From Klebsiella quasipneumoniae subsp. quasipneumoniae (GTDB lineage Bacteria > Pseudomonadota > Gammaproteobacteria > Enterobacterales > Enterobacteriaceae): a stretch of DNA of 64,000 nt. Positions 29,501 to 36,000 of the stretch are shown here, in pieces. The stretch covers positions 3,162,001 through 3,226,000 of the forward strand of contig NZ_CP084876.1 of NCBI RefSeq assembly GCF_020525925.1, written 5' to 3'. The position numbers and the translations under genes are program-made. The notes under the pieces are model-generated. The model had not been told where the DNA came from, did no database searches, and saw nothing but the letters and a program-made list of their open reading frames with translations. How positions within the stretch are numbered: the stretch's first letter is position 1; the number at the start of each line of letters is the position of its first letter.

Positions 29501-30115
29501 CACGTCGCCAACTTTGACACTGTTTGCATCCGGAGAGATTTTACGCAGGCGTAGCGTCCAGGTACTGCCGGCATGGGGCAGATCAATACGATGGCTCCGC
29601 TCATAACCGGAGGTGGTTTTACCCGTGACAGCGGTTTCCAGCACCGTCTGCCAGGCGCCGCCGTCGGTCTGCAGGTCAATCGCATACTTGACGGTATTGC
29701 CCACCACGTCGCCGTCATCTTCCTGTTTCATCAGGGACGGCCATTTCAGGCGGACACGAACGGCAGAAAGCTGGGTATTAGTAAAGGTATGGGTCCAGGC
29801 TGTCTTGCTGGAAACTTCCGTTCCTACACTGATTTCATTTTCAGTACCGGGAATACCCTGAATATAAGTCTGAGCCTGCGTGCCGGGGCGAAATTCCCAG
29901 GACACGCCACTGAAGTTTTGCGAACCATCAGCATTTTCAAGCGGGGTGCCATCAAGATAAATATCTTTCCCGGTTAAACCACCTGCAAATTCACCCTCAC
30001 CTAATGCGAGCAGAATTTTGGCTTTTGCAACGGACTGTAAATCATCCGGCTGTTCCGTCGGTGTACGCTGCTTTGAGCCGCCACCCTTGCGCCCTTTAAT
30101 TATGTTATTTGCCAT
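17528..30115 (-). CDS. J: giant tail tip/host-specificity protein J, modular carbohydrate-binding
   Basis: This protein has 4195 residues against 1132 for lambda J. Residues 1-~610 are the lambda J core (MANNIIKGRKGGGSK; EVIDAKLRYPNTALLYIEFD). Two fibronectin-III-like domains (~615-810) and a long coiled coil (~825-1055) follow. Then about ten jelly-roll-like modules occur, each opening with an N-P-x-F-type strand such as NLVVNPSFERG, NLIVNGSFERG or YIPNPSFDPAY. They are joined by trimeric coiled-coil linkers built from repeats like LTxxVTQQGxxLTSQ. The C-terminal ~270 residues (LWSMKVETVNGKNVGAGITLG; NSSLTSTKIADGSITNAKIG) resemble the lambda J C-terminal region. It probably forms the central tail fibre and binds capsule or O-antigen sugars; no depolymerase active site is recognisable. 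Start ATG 30115, just after a terminator. Confidence 0.92.
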   Translation of the reverse strand: MANNIIKGRKGGGSKQRTPTEQPDDLQSVAKAKILLALGEGEFAGGLTGKDIYLDGTPLENADGSQNFSGVSWEFRPGTQAQTYIQGIPGTENEISVGTEVSSKTAWTHTFTNTQLSAVRVRLKWPSLMKQEDDGDVVGNTVKYAIDLQTDGGAWQTVLETAVTGKTTSGYERSHRIDLPHAGSTWTLRLRKISPDANSVKVGDVMTLQSYTEVIDAKLRYPNTALLYIEFDSSQFNGSIPQISCEPRGRVIRVPDNYNPETREYTGVWTGGFKWAWTDNPAWIYYDIVTADRFGLGNRLSSANISKWTLYQIAQYCDQLVPDGRGGDGMEPRYTCNVYVQERNDAYTVLRDFAAIFRGMTCWNGEQIVVQADMPRDVDFTYTRANIVGKPRYSSSSSQVRYTNALVSWSDPDNAYADAMEPAFIPELVSRYSFNQLEMTAIGCTRQSEAHRKGLWGILTNNKDRVVEFDVGLDGRIPQPGYIIALADELLAGRVNGGRISAVNGRVITLDRDVDAKPGDRLQLNLPSGISQSRTIQAVNGRRQITVTTAYSETPERECVWAVESNDLFLQQYRVTGVKENGDATLTITGVSHDPDKFARIDTGAIIDQRPVSVLPAGNQSPPDDIVITSRSVVNQGISVETMQVNWSAVSGAIAYEAQWRRNDGNWINVPRSSTTSFEVSGIYAGRYLVRVRAINAAEISSGWAYSEEKILTGKVGEPLAPLALATRSLVHGVQVSWEFPTGSGDTLRTELQYSKNQDGSAPMPLSDVAYPGKSYQQMGLSMGAEFWYRARLVDRLGNESPWTGWVQGMASDNFDDYYENLTDAIKDTAAWEETQRTISETQEGIRNTQQELEQTAEALRKEAEDQAKQVSQDIDASAKSITADVDGKISAVNKTITDEITSVNEALDSGLAQANKGVQEAKSAVADANKQIATVNKSLTDSITQVRQSVTDTAAEINATIDLEIARVNKTLTDGDAALNAQIKTAENGLKQSLSQVNTTLTNAVKQETADRIADVNAKASQAADELLAATQGIEASIESLTQVMKTADENLAREMSSLAAGANIQFDSQVIWHFNNQTTEGWTGSAGVPGVSQDGWLRPADSATDPYITSPGGLAVDGAAYRFIMLRFRKTGKPVWAGEIRWVSAGENFNNTKRYIVAEPEYVDGVATLTVRDIPWTGNIDRIRLDLTNQQDASNFIEFDWIAVGRPAPGASTAALQDVRSTLSNALTAEAQARSTLAAQMRGSYDGSDLEKVTSGLLYQEKTARVTAISAEVKARESLQTQFNDNKAAVSGELSSLTTEQSAQASRIGGLETSLGKKADAAALTSLTQKVEQQGTTLTSQGAALTSLTNRVGQTETGLAGTNEALSGLQSVVTQQGDRITSQGQSITKLTSDLGTTNAALAKKAEAAAVTALTQQVEQNGQDIRSNTDSITSLSNQLVNGQPNRWSRRIYPVQLANAGTVPSFSDVRAVAPTVVDEVADAAKLDFTSAGSYLIALYSCQVKVAADTTITLAPGARVFDDTGAIFVNGVQVAWGNASWNTVSFELKAGWNTVEFLVTQWTGQAYINLGLKLSDQVAEMYSGLGVSALANAAGVLSSNVSQIGNDVVSNSQNITQLRNALTQTDANVASKADQTAMNSLTGRVEKTESGLTAANANITSLKSAVRAGNASGGDLIPNPTFDPAYDQMGFSVVATTAEEVPPGCPYGYAARIASRDHHPNFAAFPATLNDVIEISALVACGAGTANFNLYVGTAVRPDTSTGAPLMAGGGKSPSATWQRTTWRFKVTQAMVDRGYIRPFLQISQNSPYGTVWFVTDWHMRNVTAAQKVQDTADATAAAVDSLTTTVTQQGNLLTSTGNRTTQLENGLATTNAAVAKKADATAVQDLTNTVTQLGNDLTAANSAITKLTGNLANTDKALAQKADATALATLDTKVTQQGKTLESQSNSLTNLSNSLSQVAADIDASGQIPGNLVVNPSFERGLDGYTGRSTATSVVEVSVPHSGTRALKVDPGNVTPGQYIPFVQGRTYEIGVWVKEPGATTDNGAGNNKLRIGNSAGQPVFERPYNSGTVGTNWTLISGRWKATETASLPVTLSNYLISGSRYFDDFYVTDVTDRVDIDATAGAVTGLTSRVSTAEGAITSQSQQLTNLQNSLNTTNSNVSKKADATALTSVDNRVTEAEGKLTTQSQQLTNLANVLTATRNAGDNLIPNFDFLQGSTAWDIQYPAGVTFGDFGDGKAGVRLNRTTTTSPGIFSNNNKPVPLNGQRKYRVVVKAKGVSGAMSLLIRRQNKIGQTDSTYEDKTVTLTTDWQTITWETGLTAAGADGQNFKLYSHPTNGEIWLDSVRVFDITDETNIKATSDAVSSLTGTVTNQGNTLTSQGQSITALNNALEGVKGDVAKKADASAVSSLTNRVTHTEKDIRSQADSLTSLNTSLKQQATRGANVLPDGSFESYAVGDVLSNARAVITSEAAHSGTKSLRVTRSTEYNPNATDNNDTHIFSGMQVRDNAVYYVEAWVKLPAGSTADPTVYMVLGFSFQDSANGWSWPGLNVKVSELSVDNWTKVSGYLTNNRTALKQAMVRISIPNTPKVRLGDAFLIDDLIITDVTDAKAALDAADANAQALSSLSASVTKNGKNITSQGSAITKLQSDVTQLGKDISGKADASALTNLTTRVTATEGGLKSQGDSLTSLQNSLNTTNSNVAKKADATALQSLQNTVEQHGRDLTTQSSALTNLENNFSSLAVGGTNLIRNADTLEGWSSRHATETYLGDRVAYTRLAKGASGYTQLDEQTLDVTGRTEFVFSFYAKGAYDGQEMASYFYNPSNTTTTETSQGVKGGAGDGKAVTKLTTAWARYWVKWVIPATSGTKRLIAARLESATSADKEVWLCRPQLETGTVMTDWSPSPDDAASGITANTSAINSLTSRVTNAEGQLTAQSQSITNLQNSLNTTNNNVAQKASAQSVSDLTSRVTSAEGKITSQGQAITKLQGDLSSTTDKVNTKADQTALNALTGRVEKTEAGLTAANSNIVSLTAAVNAGNAAGDDYIPNPSFDPAYDRMGYDVVETTAAGVPADCPFRYAVRLAGRDHVPKINNIAVTPGDVYEMSALVACGTGSADFNFYIGRATTATGGIGARASGGNTKTTTAWKRATWRFTVPADTNFLRPFLQVNQSSPFGTVWYAADWHMRNVTAANSAQKTADATAKAVDSLTTTVSQQGDTLSSIGTRTTSLENSLRSTNDTVSKKADTTAVTQLQGTVTQQGNDIAAANSALTKLSSDLATTNANVNKKADASAMNTLQNQVTEQGKTLSAQGDSLTQLSNSLSQTAADIDASGKMPGNLIVNGSFERGAAGFTGWSSTATVADLQVPHSGNKALKMSAGQSNLVGQEISITQGRTYRMGVWAKQDPGTTIKDAGNTKFRVADSTGLLVGSNYGPFSSGWQLVTFDWKATKTTTASFQLTTFLSAGAMYFDDFHVLDVTDEKDIAANAGAISQMNTRVTAAEGAITTQAQQLTKLSGDLAVTNAAVSKKAEQSAVTGLTTRMTSAEGKLDSQSQQLTSLQNSLTTMNTELGKKADTSAVSSLTGRVSQVENTITSQSQSITSLTSTINTIRTQGANPWVDGTFESYSDGQVLGGNGTAVVVASQKFTGNKSLKVSRGANNNGNSDKQLGSWQSVREDAKFRFEFWAMMPADQAPSSGWTTLVGIQSQNAAGQNAWQAAVTVSEASLGARDKWVKFTGIASNNGAGRTRAVVWISTRGATGNGTPGYSLYIDDLVITDVTDAKAAQDASDATASAVSGLTARVTDAEGKITAQAQQQTALATKVDNANSRVDNMAKTLSDSQSTQASLNTSLQSQIDAQAAANIKNQTTLDNTIKSVASITSTQQTHATALEALATQQTTLTSSVGDLSASVQNTAKTVADVNGTVSSLWSMKVETVNGKNVGAGITLGSNGETSDMILYADRFSLFNRNNATAVPVMIAEGNELYIDTARIKNSSLTSTKIADGSITNAKIGNEIRSNNFVDGSQGWRIAKDGSSQFNNVIVRGRVEANSGVFRGTVQADAFIGDIAVAKGYDSLTFRRNQTVQRNGAYQNRGYSMTVVLACTLVCQTYGTGSGLGYTSDITFNIGGQEVTRRIFVDAGNITAGTTAFELRFAARLDADYNNVGFFIKATGRNAAIDYTCTVENITATAFRTDSSSFS
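18790..25110 (-). repeat. block duplication inside the J gene
   Basis: In translation order the modules are A (DNA ~25110-24650), B (~24220-23780), C (~23510-23060), D (~22800-22300), E (~21890-21390), A' (~21000-20560), B' (~20130-19690), D' (~19300-18790). A and A' share NPxFDPAYDxMG, CPxxYAxR and FGTVWxxxDWHMRNVTAA-type segments. B and B' share IVNxSFERG and VPHSGxxALK. D and D' share FESYxxGxVL, SxKSLxVxR and DDLVITDVTDAK. A-A' and B-B' are both ~4.1 kb apart, as expected for one duplicated block with later loss of C. Confidence 0.8.
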
Positions 30116-30126
30116 ATTACGCCCAT

Positions 30127-30151
30127 AAAAAAAGCCACCGCAAGGTGGCCT
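30127..30151 (-). terminator. late-operon terminator before J
   Basis: GCCACCgcaaGGTGGC stem followed on the minus strand by seven T, between the stop of I and the start of J. Confidence 0.8.
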
Positions 30152-30177
30152 GAATTGGATGGTTTACTGAATAAAAC

Positions 30178-30783
30178 TTATTGCTGGTCTTCTACGTAAA
30201 TACCGGCAGATATAATGGCGCCGCCAATTCGGCGTCTGCCATAAAGCAAAGGGACTGGGTATCCCTGAGAGGCAGTGTTCGTCACTCCCCCAAAGGCGTA
30301 GGACGCTTTATTGTCAGCGGATTCTTTTCGTGCCAGGCCAGCTGGCTGTGGGGAAAGCATCTGAACGACGCCACCGAGCATCATAGCACCGCCCATCATT
30401 GCCATCTTAGAACCAACAGCCCAACCTACACCGGTCCACCCAGAAACATATCCAACGATAACCCCAACTGCAACCAAAGCCGCGCCCATAATTGTTTGTA
30501 AAACACCTGCTTTTTTACTACCAATGACAACCGGAATTATGCGTAAAACCTCTCCTGTAAGAGGAAATGATAAATCACGTTCACCAATATTTTTTTTGCC
30601 CTTAAATACTGCAAACGTTATCCCTTTTTCCTTGCTTTTATTAAGAAATTTTTCAAAACCCTCTAAGGTACAACATAAGGCTCTAACAGCTTCAGATGAG
30701 TTTGAAACAAGTCTTTGATGATACTTCCCAAAAGTTTTACCCAAAATTCCGCCTAATTCTATTTTTGTCATTACCTCTTTCAT
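30178..30783 (-). CDS. I: tail assembly protein I
   Basis: This protein of 201 residues has a beta-grasp-like N-terminal half (FRxxGRDLSFPLTGEVLRIIPV-type: ERDLSFPLTGEVLRIIPVV). A hydrophobic Gly/Ala stretch (AALVAVGVIVGYVSGW; AMMGGAMMLGGVVQML) and the C-terminal SQGYPVPLLYGRRRIGGAIISAG follow. Together these mark the lambda gpI family, needed for tail tip assembly but absent from virions. ATG 30783 follows GGGGTG; ATG 30771 is also possible. Directly upstream of J in the late operon. Confidence 0.85.
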   Translation of the reverse strand: MKEVMTKIELGGILGKTFGKYHQRLVSNSSEAVRALCCTLEGFEKFLNKSKEKGITFAVFKGKKNIGERDLSFPLTGEVLRIIPVVIGSKKAGVLQTIMGAALVAVGVIVGYVSGWTGVGWAVGSKMAMMGGAMMLGGVVQMLSPQPAGLARKESADNKASYAFGGVTNTASQGYPVPLLYGRRRIGGAIISAGIYVEDQQ

Positions 30784-30795
30784 GCTCACCCCAAT

Positions 30796-30820
30796 AAAAA
30801 ACCCACCGAGGTGGGTTTGT
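30796..30820 (-). terminator. late-operon terminator before I
   Basis: AACCCACC/GGTGGGTT stem followed on the minus strand by a T-run, in the lipoprotein-to-I gap. Confidence 0.75.
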
Positions 30821-30834
30821 TTCGTTATTTAAAT

Positions 30835-31170
30835 TCACATGCAACTTTTCGCAGCTTTTCCCCAAGGGTCATTCCAACCTTTGGATATAGCATAAACATG
30901 AACGTTGCTTCCACCTTCTTTGGAAGGTTCTATTTTTGCTATGGATACAGTTCCTAATAAATCATCCGACGCGACAATTTTATACCCTGTCTCAGTAGGG
31001 ATAACTGAGCTTGATGGCCTTAATTCAACCCATTTAGGAGCAAGGCACTTACTTATTTTATCTATGCTTTTTTGTGAATTTCCGGAATATATTGGCTCTT
31101 GCGATTCCAAAGAACTTGCCATACAACCACTAAGCATAAACATTGAAAATAGCAGGGCTGTTTTTTTCAT
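30835..31170 (-). CDS. small lipoprotein in the tail gene cluster (possible superinfection exclusion)
   Basis: This protein of 111 residues has a signal peptide ending in the lipobox LSGC (MKKTALLFSMFMLSGC), then a soluble domain with two more Cys (KISKCLAP; AAKSCM). Start ATG 31170 has AAGG eight bases upstream. It is inserted between K and I, with its own leftward terminator downstream. Lipoproteins at this place, such as Cor of N15/phi80, block outer-membrane receptors against superinfecting phage. That role is inferred from position only. Confidence 0.75.
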   Translation of the reverse strand: MKKTALLFSMFMLSGCMASSLESQEPIYSGNSQKSIDKISKCLAPKWVELRPSSSVIPTETGYKIVASDDLLGTVSIAKIEPSKEGGSNVHVYAISKGWNDPWGKAAKSCM

Positions 31171-31205
31171 CTCCATATCCTTTTTAGATGCCATTTCCTT
31201 AAAGG

Positions 31206-31916
31206 TTAACATAGAGACTTATACCGAACGACCTTCATTGTCCTTTCCATCCAGTACCCACCATACGGCACGCGCTTGCTGAGATGGCCATAGAGGTGAT
31301 GCAGCAGCAGGTTCCCTTCCAGCAGAATCCCGGCGTGGTTCCACTTATCCGCCTGCACCTGCATGATCACCATATCACCCGGTTGTGGTGGGCCATCAAA
31401 CTCACGGAACCCGCATTCATACCAGCAGTCCTGATAAAAATTGTCCGGATACTCCTTTTCCCACCACGGATAATCGACGCGGTAATCGTGCAGCTCGATG
31501 CCGTGGGTTTGCCGAAAATAGCTCATCACCAGGCCCCAGCAATCGTAGTGGCCCAGCACGAATGGTCGCTCGAGGAGCGGCAACTCACCACGCGGGTGGA
31601 TGGTACGGAGATCGCCTTCTGGCCAGCTGATAATATGCCAGGGGAGAAGGGTCGCGTCGCATTGCGCTTTATCCAGTTCGCTCGGCTGGGTGGTGGCATC
31701 AGGATGGCTGTGAACAATACCGGTGATCGTTCCCCATTCCTCAACCTCTGCATAATCCTCCGGCGCCAGCACAAAATTATCTTTCGACTCTGTGGACAGG
31801 TTCCGGCAGGGGAAATAACGCTCCGCTCGGCCCCTCTGGGCGACGAGGCCGCAGGCCTCGCGCGGATATTCTGCGGCCGCATGTTCCTGGATGGCCTTAA
31901 TCGTTTTCTGACGCAT
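31206..31916 (-). CDS. K: tail assembly protein K (JAB metallopeptidase + NlpC/P60)
   Basis: This protein of 236 residues has an N-terminal JAB/MPN metalloprotease (IVHSHPDATTQPSELD, the HxH...S..D zinc motif, plus Glu in PREACGLVAQ). The C-terminal domain is NlpC/P60 with catalytic Cys in GHYDCWGLVMSYF and His in WNHAGILLEG. Lambda K has the same two domains. It acts in tail tip assembly and perhaps wall penetration. It directly follows L. Confidence 0.92.
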   Translation of the reverse strand: MRQKTIKAIQEHAAAEYPREACGLVAQRGRAERYFPCRNLSTESKDNFVLAPEDYAEVEEWGTITGIVHSHPDATTQPSELDKAQCDATLLPWHIISWPEGDLRTIHPRGELPLLERPFVLGHYDCWGLVMSYFRQTHGIELHDYRVDYPWWEKEYPDNFYQDCWYECGFREFDGPPQPGDMVIMQVQADKWNHAGILLEGNLLLHHLYGHLSKRVPYGGYWMERTMKVVRYKSLC

Positions 31917-31917
31917 A

Positions 31918-32673
31918 TCAGCTCCTGATTAATGAGGTGCCGGGGAACCCGCCAAACGGCAGTTCACTATTCTCACCATGACGTAATTTACAGGCCGTGA
32001 GCGTGCCGTTGCAGACATCCTGCGACGGGTCATCAACTGGCTGATTGTTCCTGTCAAAATACCGGGTGCCGACATAGTCGCACCCGTTACCGCTGCGGTA
32101 CTGATTGCGGATACACCAGGTGCAAATCGCATGCAGCTGGCGAGTGGGGATCATCATCCCCTGCAGGGCAAACGGGCTGGAGAGAGTAAACTCCACCTTC
32201 TCATCGTCTTCATAATGCTTTACGTCAATGAAGAAAAGGCGCCGTTTCTCCTGCGTCGGATCGGCTGAGGCATTCCCGTCCGGGAAGTTCTTCGCATCGA
32301 GATACTGTTTTTGTGTGTCGTGGATGACAACCCGCGCCAGAGCCAGATCGTCGTAATGAAGACAGAGCGCGGATATCTTCCCGTCGATGTTCCCTACCCG
32401 CAGCGTTGGCTGCGCGTCACTGCCCGTGGTGGAGGACTCGATCCCTTCGATTTCACATGGCCAGGCTTTATACTCCCGCCCCTGCCACCAGATGCTTTTC
32501 GCCGGCAGCTTATCCAGGTCGCCGCCAGCGGCGAGGATTTCGGCTGCAGTATGGGGAACGTTATAGCCGTGGAAATACAAAACCTCATCCAGGCCAAACG
32601 CCTGGCCATCGATCTCCAGGAGACGAACCTCATCGCCTGGCTCTAACTTCTGATAATTCGCGTTAAGGCTCAT
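31918..32673 (-). CDS. L: minor tail protein L
   Basis: This protein of 251 residues has a C-terminal Cys cluster (HAICTWCIRNQYRSGNGCDY; DVCNGTLTACKLRHG), which in lambda gpL binds an iron-sulphur cluster. The middle contains the family segment YEDDEKVEFTLSSPFALQG. It belongs to the tail tip. It overlaps gene M by 4 bases and is followed by K after one base. Confidence 0.9.
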   Translation of the reverse strand: MSLNANYQKLEPGDEVRLLEIDGQAFGLDEVLYFHGYNVPHTAAEILAAGGDLDKLPAKSIWWQGREYKAWPCEIEGIESSTTGSDAQPTLRVGNIDGKISALCLHYDDLALARVVIHDTQKQYLDAKNFPDGNASADPTQEKRRLFFIDVKHYEDDEKVEFTLSSPFALQGMMIPTRQLHAICTWCIRNQYRSGNGCDYVGTRYFDRNNQPVDDPSQDVCNGTLTACKLRHGENSELPFGGFPGTSLIRS

Positions 32674-33008
32674 GGTTTAAATGCCTGAATAAAAGTGGCT
32701 GAAAGTGAGTAATTTCCGCCGCCTAACGGCACCGGTTTGTATTGTTCGCAGCGGTAAAGCCCCACCTCTTCCAGAGGCGGGGTCCACTGAAACGCGCGAG
32801 TGCCGGCATGACGGTCGAGGAACTGCTTAATCGGGCGGATATAGTCCTCCGTACCGACAAAACTCAGCTCCCAATCCTGTGATCGGGTGTTAATACCATC
32901 GCCGGATACCTGCGCATACCCGTCACCGAACTGCGCCTTCCGGACACGAAAGTTAACGGTCTGCTGGGGATTAACCCGCGGACTCCAGGTGAATATCTCA
33001 ATAGCCAT
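32670..33008 (-). CDS. M: minor tail protein M
   Basis: This protein of 112 residues includes FRVRKAQFGDGYAQVSGDGINT and FQWTPPLEEVGLYRCEQY, hallmark segments of the phage minor tail M family (DUF2163-adjacent tip proteins). ATG 33008 overlaps the tape measure stop (TGATG). It sits between the tape measure and L in the lambda order. Confidence 0.9.
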   Translation of the reverse strand: MAIEIFTWSPRVNPQQTVNFRVRKAQFGDGYAQVSGDGINTRSQDWELSFVGTEDYIRPIKQFLDRHAGTRAFQWTPPLEEVGLYRCEQYKPVPLGGGNYSLSATFIQAFKP

Positions 33009-36000
33009 CAACGTTGCCCTTTAACTGCATTCCAGACCATCCCGCCAGGGCGCATATCCTGCGCCATCAGCTCCCTGTATTTTTTCTCCACAAACGAGCC
33101 GATCTGCTGGCCAAACTGCTCAAAACCAGACGGCGCCTGCGTTGAGGTGTTTCCGCCTTCAATCGTGATAAAGACTTTTGGCCCTTCCGACGCGCCGGCG
33201 TTCTGACCACCACCGACAGCGCGTACACCCAGCGAACCATCGCCGGCACGCGTCAGCGGCATGATGGCCTCCGGCCCGGCCTCGCCAAATACGCCGGCCC
33301 CTTTTGCGAAGGCGAAGAACTGCGGAGAGTCGTAGACCTGGTTGCTGTATGCGCTCAGCGACGGCGAGTCGTAAACGCCGCCTTTGGCGTTGAACTGGAA
33401 GTTACTGGCGGCATTCTGGATCGCCGTCCCCGAGCCTGCGCCCGCAGCGCCCGTGACAACGCTGGTCCCGACGCCCACCACGCCCATAATGGTTTGCATG
33501 ACGGAACTGGTGACCAGCGCCTGAGCGGCCATATCAACGAGGTTTTTTATGATCGACTGCGTGAGCGAGGAAAACAGGTCAGCCATATTCTCCTTAAAGC
33601 TTCTCGTCCGCGTCAGCATGCTCGTCAGGAAGTTGCTTGAGCGCTCATGGGCCGTTTCAAATAACCCGACGGCCATGCTCTGGAATTCTCCCTGTGATCG
33701 GTATAACTCCAGTGACGTCTGATACTGCGCATCGGCGGATTCTTTCGTCGCCTTCTGCATCAGCATTTCGTACTGTTCTTTGCTGATCGCGCTGCCCTGG
33801 TAGTACGCCTGCAGCAATGCCTGCCGCTGCGCAAGCTGATTGCGCAGCGAGACAAGTGGATCAACTTCGCCGGCGATATCCAGTGCCGGCGCAGCGATTT
33901 CATCGGCATGCGCCTGCAGCAGCTCTTTCGCAGTATCTCTGGCCAGCGTTATTCGTGCGGCCTGGTACTCTTTTTCATCAAGAAGGCGGGCTTTGAAAAG
34001 CTCAGCCAGGTCCCGGCTGGCTTCCTGCTCTTTTCGCAGAGTTTCCTGGGCGGGGGAATACTGCGCAGCCAGATCCAGTCGTTGTTTCTGGTAGTTCTCT
34101 GCATTCATTAACAGCGCGCGCTGCAGGTCAGCATCACTGGCGCCATTTTTCTTCGCCGCTTCCTGCAGCTCCCTGTTGCTGTCCTTTTCCTGCAGGTTAA
34201 TTCTGGCCAGGCTGGATGCATGGGCTTCTTCAATTTGCTGCCGTAGCGTTTTGAACTGGTCGACCTGGGACTTACTGCCTTTCCCCGTGCCGGTACCGCC
34301 ATCGCCGCCCCAGGGATTTCCATCTCCGGTCTCTTTGGGGGGCGTGCTTAACGCTCCTTTCAGATCGTCCGTAAGGGAGGTTATTTTTCCCGATAAACCC
34401 AGCTGAGCCAGTGTTTTTGCATCACTGACACGCTTAATGTTTTCCTCGGTTTTGCGGAGTCCCTCGTTAACGCTATCGAGATCCGCCCGTGCCCGCGTCT
34501 GGTCTTTTGTCACCCCTTCCAGCTGGCCGAAGGGGTCAAACCCTTTCAGGCTGCCGATACGACTGTCGGCATCCTGAATCTCTTTTATCAGCTGGTTACG
34601 CTGCACGACCTGGTTTTCGTACTGATCCTCCAGGTCGAACTGCTTCACATTTAACTGGTTAAGCGAGAGGCGCATCAGCGCTTCACTGGTTTCGACTACG
34701 GCATCTTTTAAATCAATGGCTGACTGCCGGGCTTCCTTTGCCTTCTCATGAAAGTAAAGAATGCCTGAGCCGGCCAGCATCGCGGCGCCGAAAGGACCAC
34801 CGATTAAATTTAATGCGCCTCTTGCCAGCCCCACCGCAACGGAAGCCGCGCGGGCCGATATCGACATCTGCCGGTTTGCCGCTGCCAGTTTCAGTTTCGC
34901 CTGGCTGGCCAGATTGGTTTGCTCAGTTTCCTGCCGGATAAGCCGGGTAAACTCATCCTGGTAACTGATATTCATCCCATACTGTTTAGCCGTCCGCTCC
35001 ATCTGCCGGTAGTGGCCAAACTCAGCGTCGTTCTGTTTCAGGATGGCCGCTGTCGAATCCAGCGTTTTGCGGGCAATATCCGCATCAGCCTGCGCCCGCG
35101 CTTTTACCGCCGCCTGGCTTTCCCGCCAGGCCGCGATATTCTCCCGCAGCCCTGCAGTCAGTTTCGTGGATAACACGGGGATCAGGCTGTAAAGCGCCAC
35201 GCTGGAGACGGTGTTGAAATTGTCTGCCAGGCTGTTCAGTGCCTCCGTGGCAACCTGAATCCCGCTGCGGAGTGGCCCGTTACTGCTCTGGCCGATCTTA
35301 ATGACCATCCCTTCAAACGCACTGCTCAGCCCCAGCAAATCGCCGTTCAGGTTGTTAACCCTGATGGATGCCTGCTCATGCGCCGTTTTGGTACCGGTCA
35401 GGGAAGCGGTTAGCTCATCAAGCTTTGAACGGTTCTGGACCAGGATAGACGCCGCATTCAGGTTCTCCACGCCAAACAGTTTTACGGCCTGGGCCGTGGA
35501 GAGATTTTTCCCGGAAAGATTGGTCAGCGCCTGGCTGAGACCAACCACGGACGGCTTGAGGCTCTTGTCCGTGCCCTTTTCCAGATTCAGGATGACGTTA
35601 CGCAGCGCCGTGCCGGCTTCACCGCCTTTAATTTCACGCTCTGCCAGCACCTGAATCGCGGCATTCAGCTGCTCAAAACCAACGCCGGCCTGTGCGGCTG
35701 CGACGCCACCATTTTTAATGGCGGCCGCTGTATCCACAATCTCCGACGACCCGTACTTCGCGCCGGCGGCCAGCACGTTGATATAACGATCCGCCTCCTG
35801 CGCGCTCGCCCCGTACTGGTTTAAGGAGAGCGCCAGCGTTCTGGTCGCATCGGGCAGCGTTGTGCCGGCGGCCTGCGCCAGGATAAGCGCGCTGTTCGTA
35901 GCCTTCTGCAATCCATCGGACGTTTTTAAAAGCTCCGGTTTAGCCGACGCCATCAGCTTTAGCGCCTCGGCGGCCTGGCTGGCGCTGTACTCTGTCGTGC

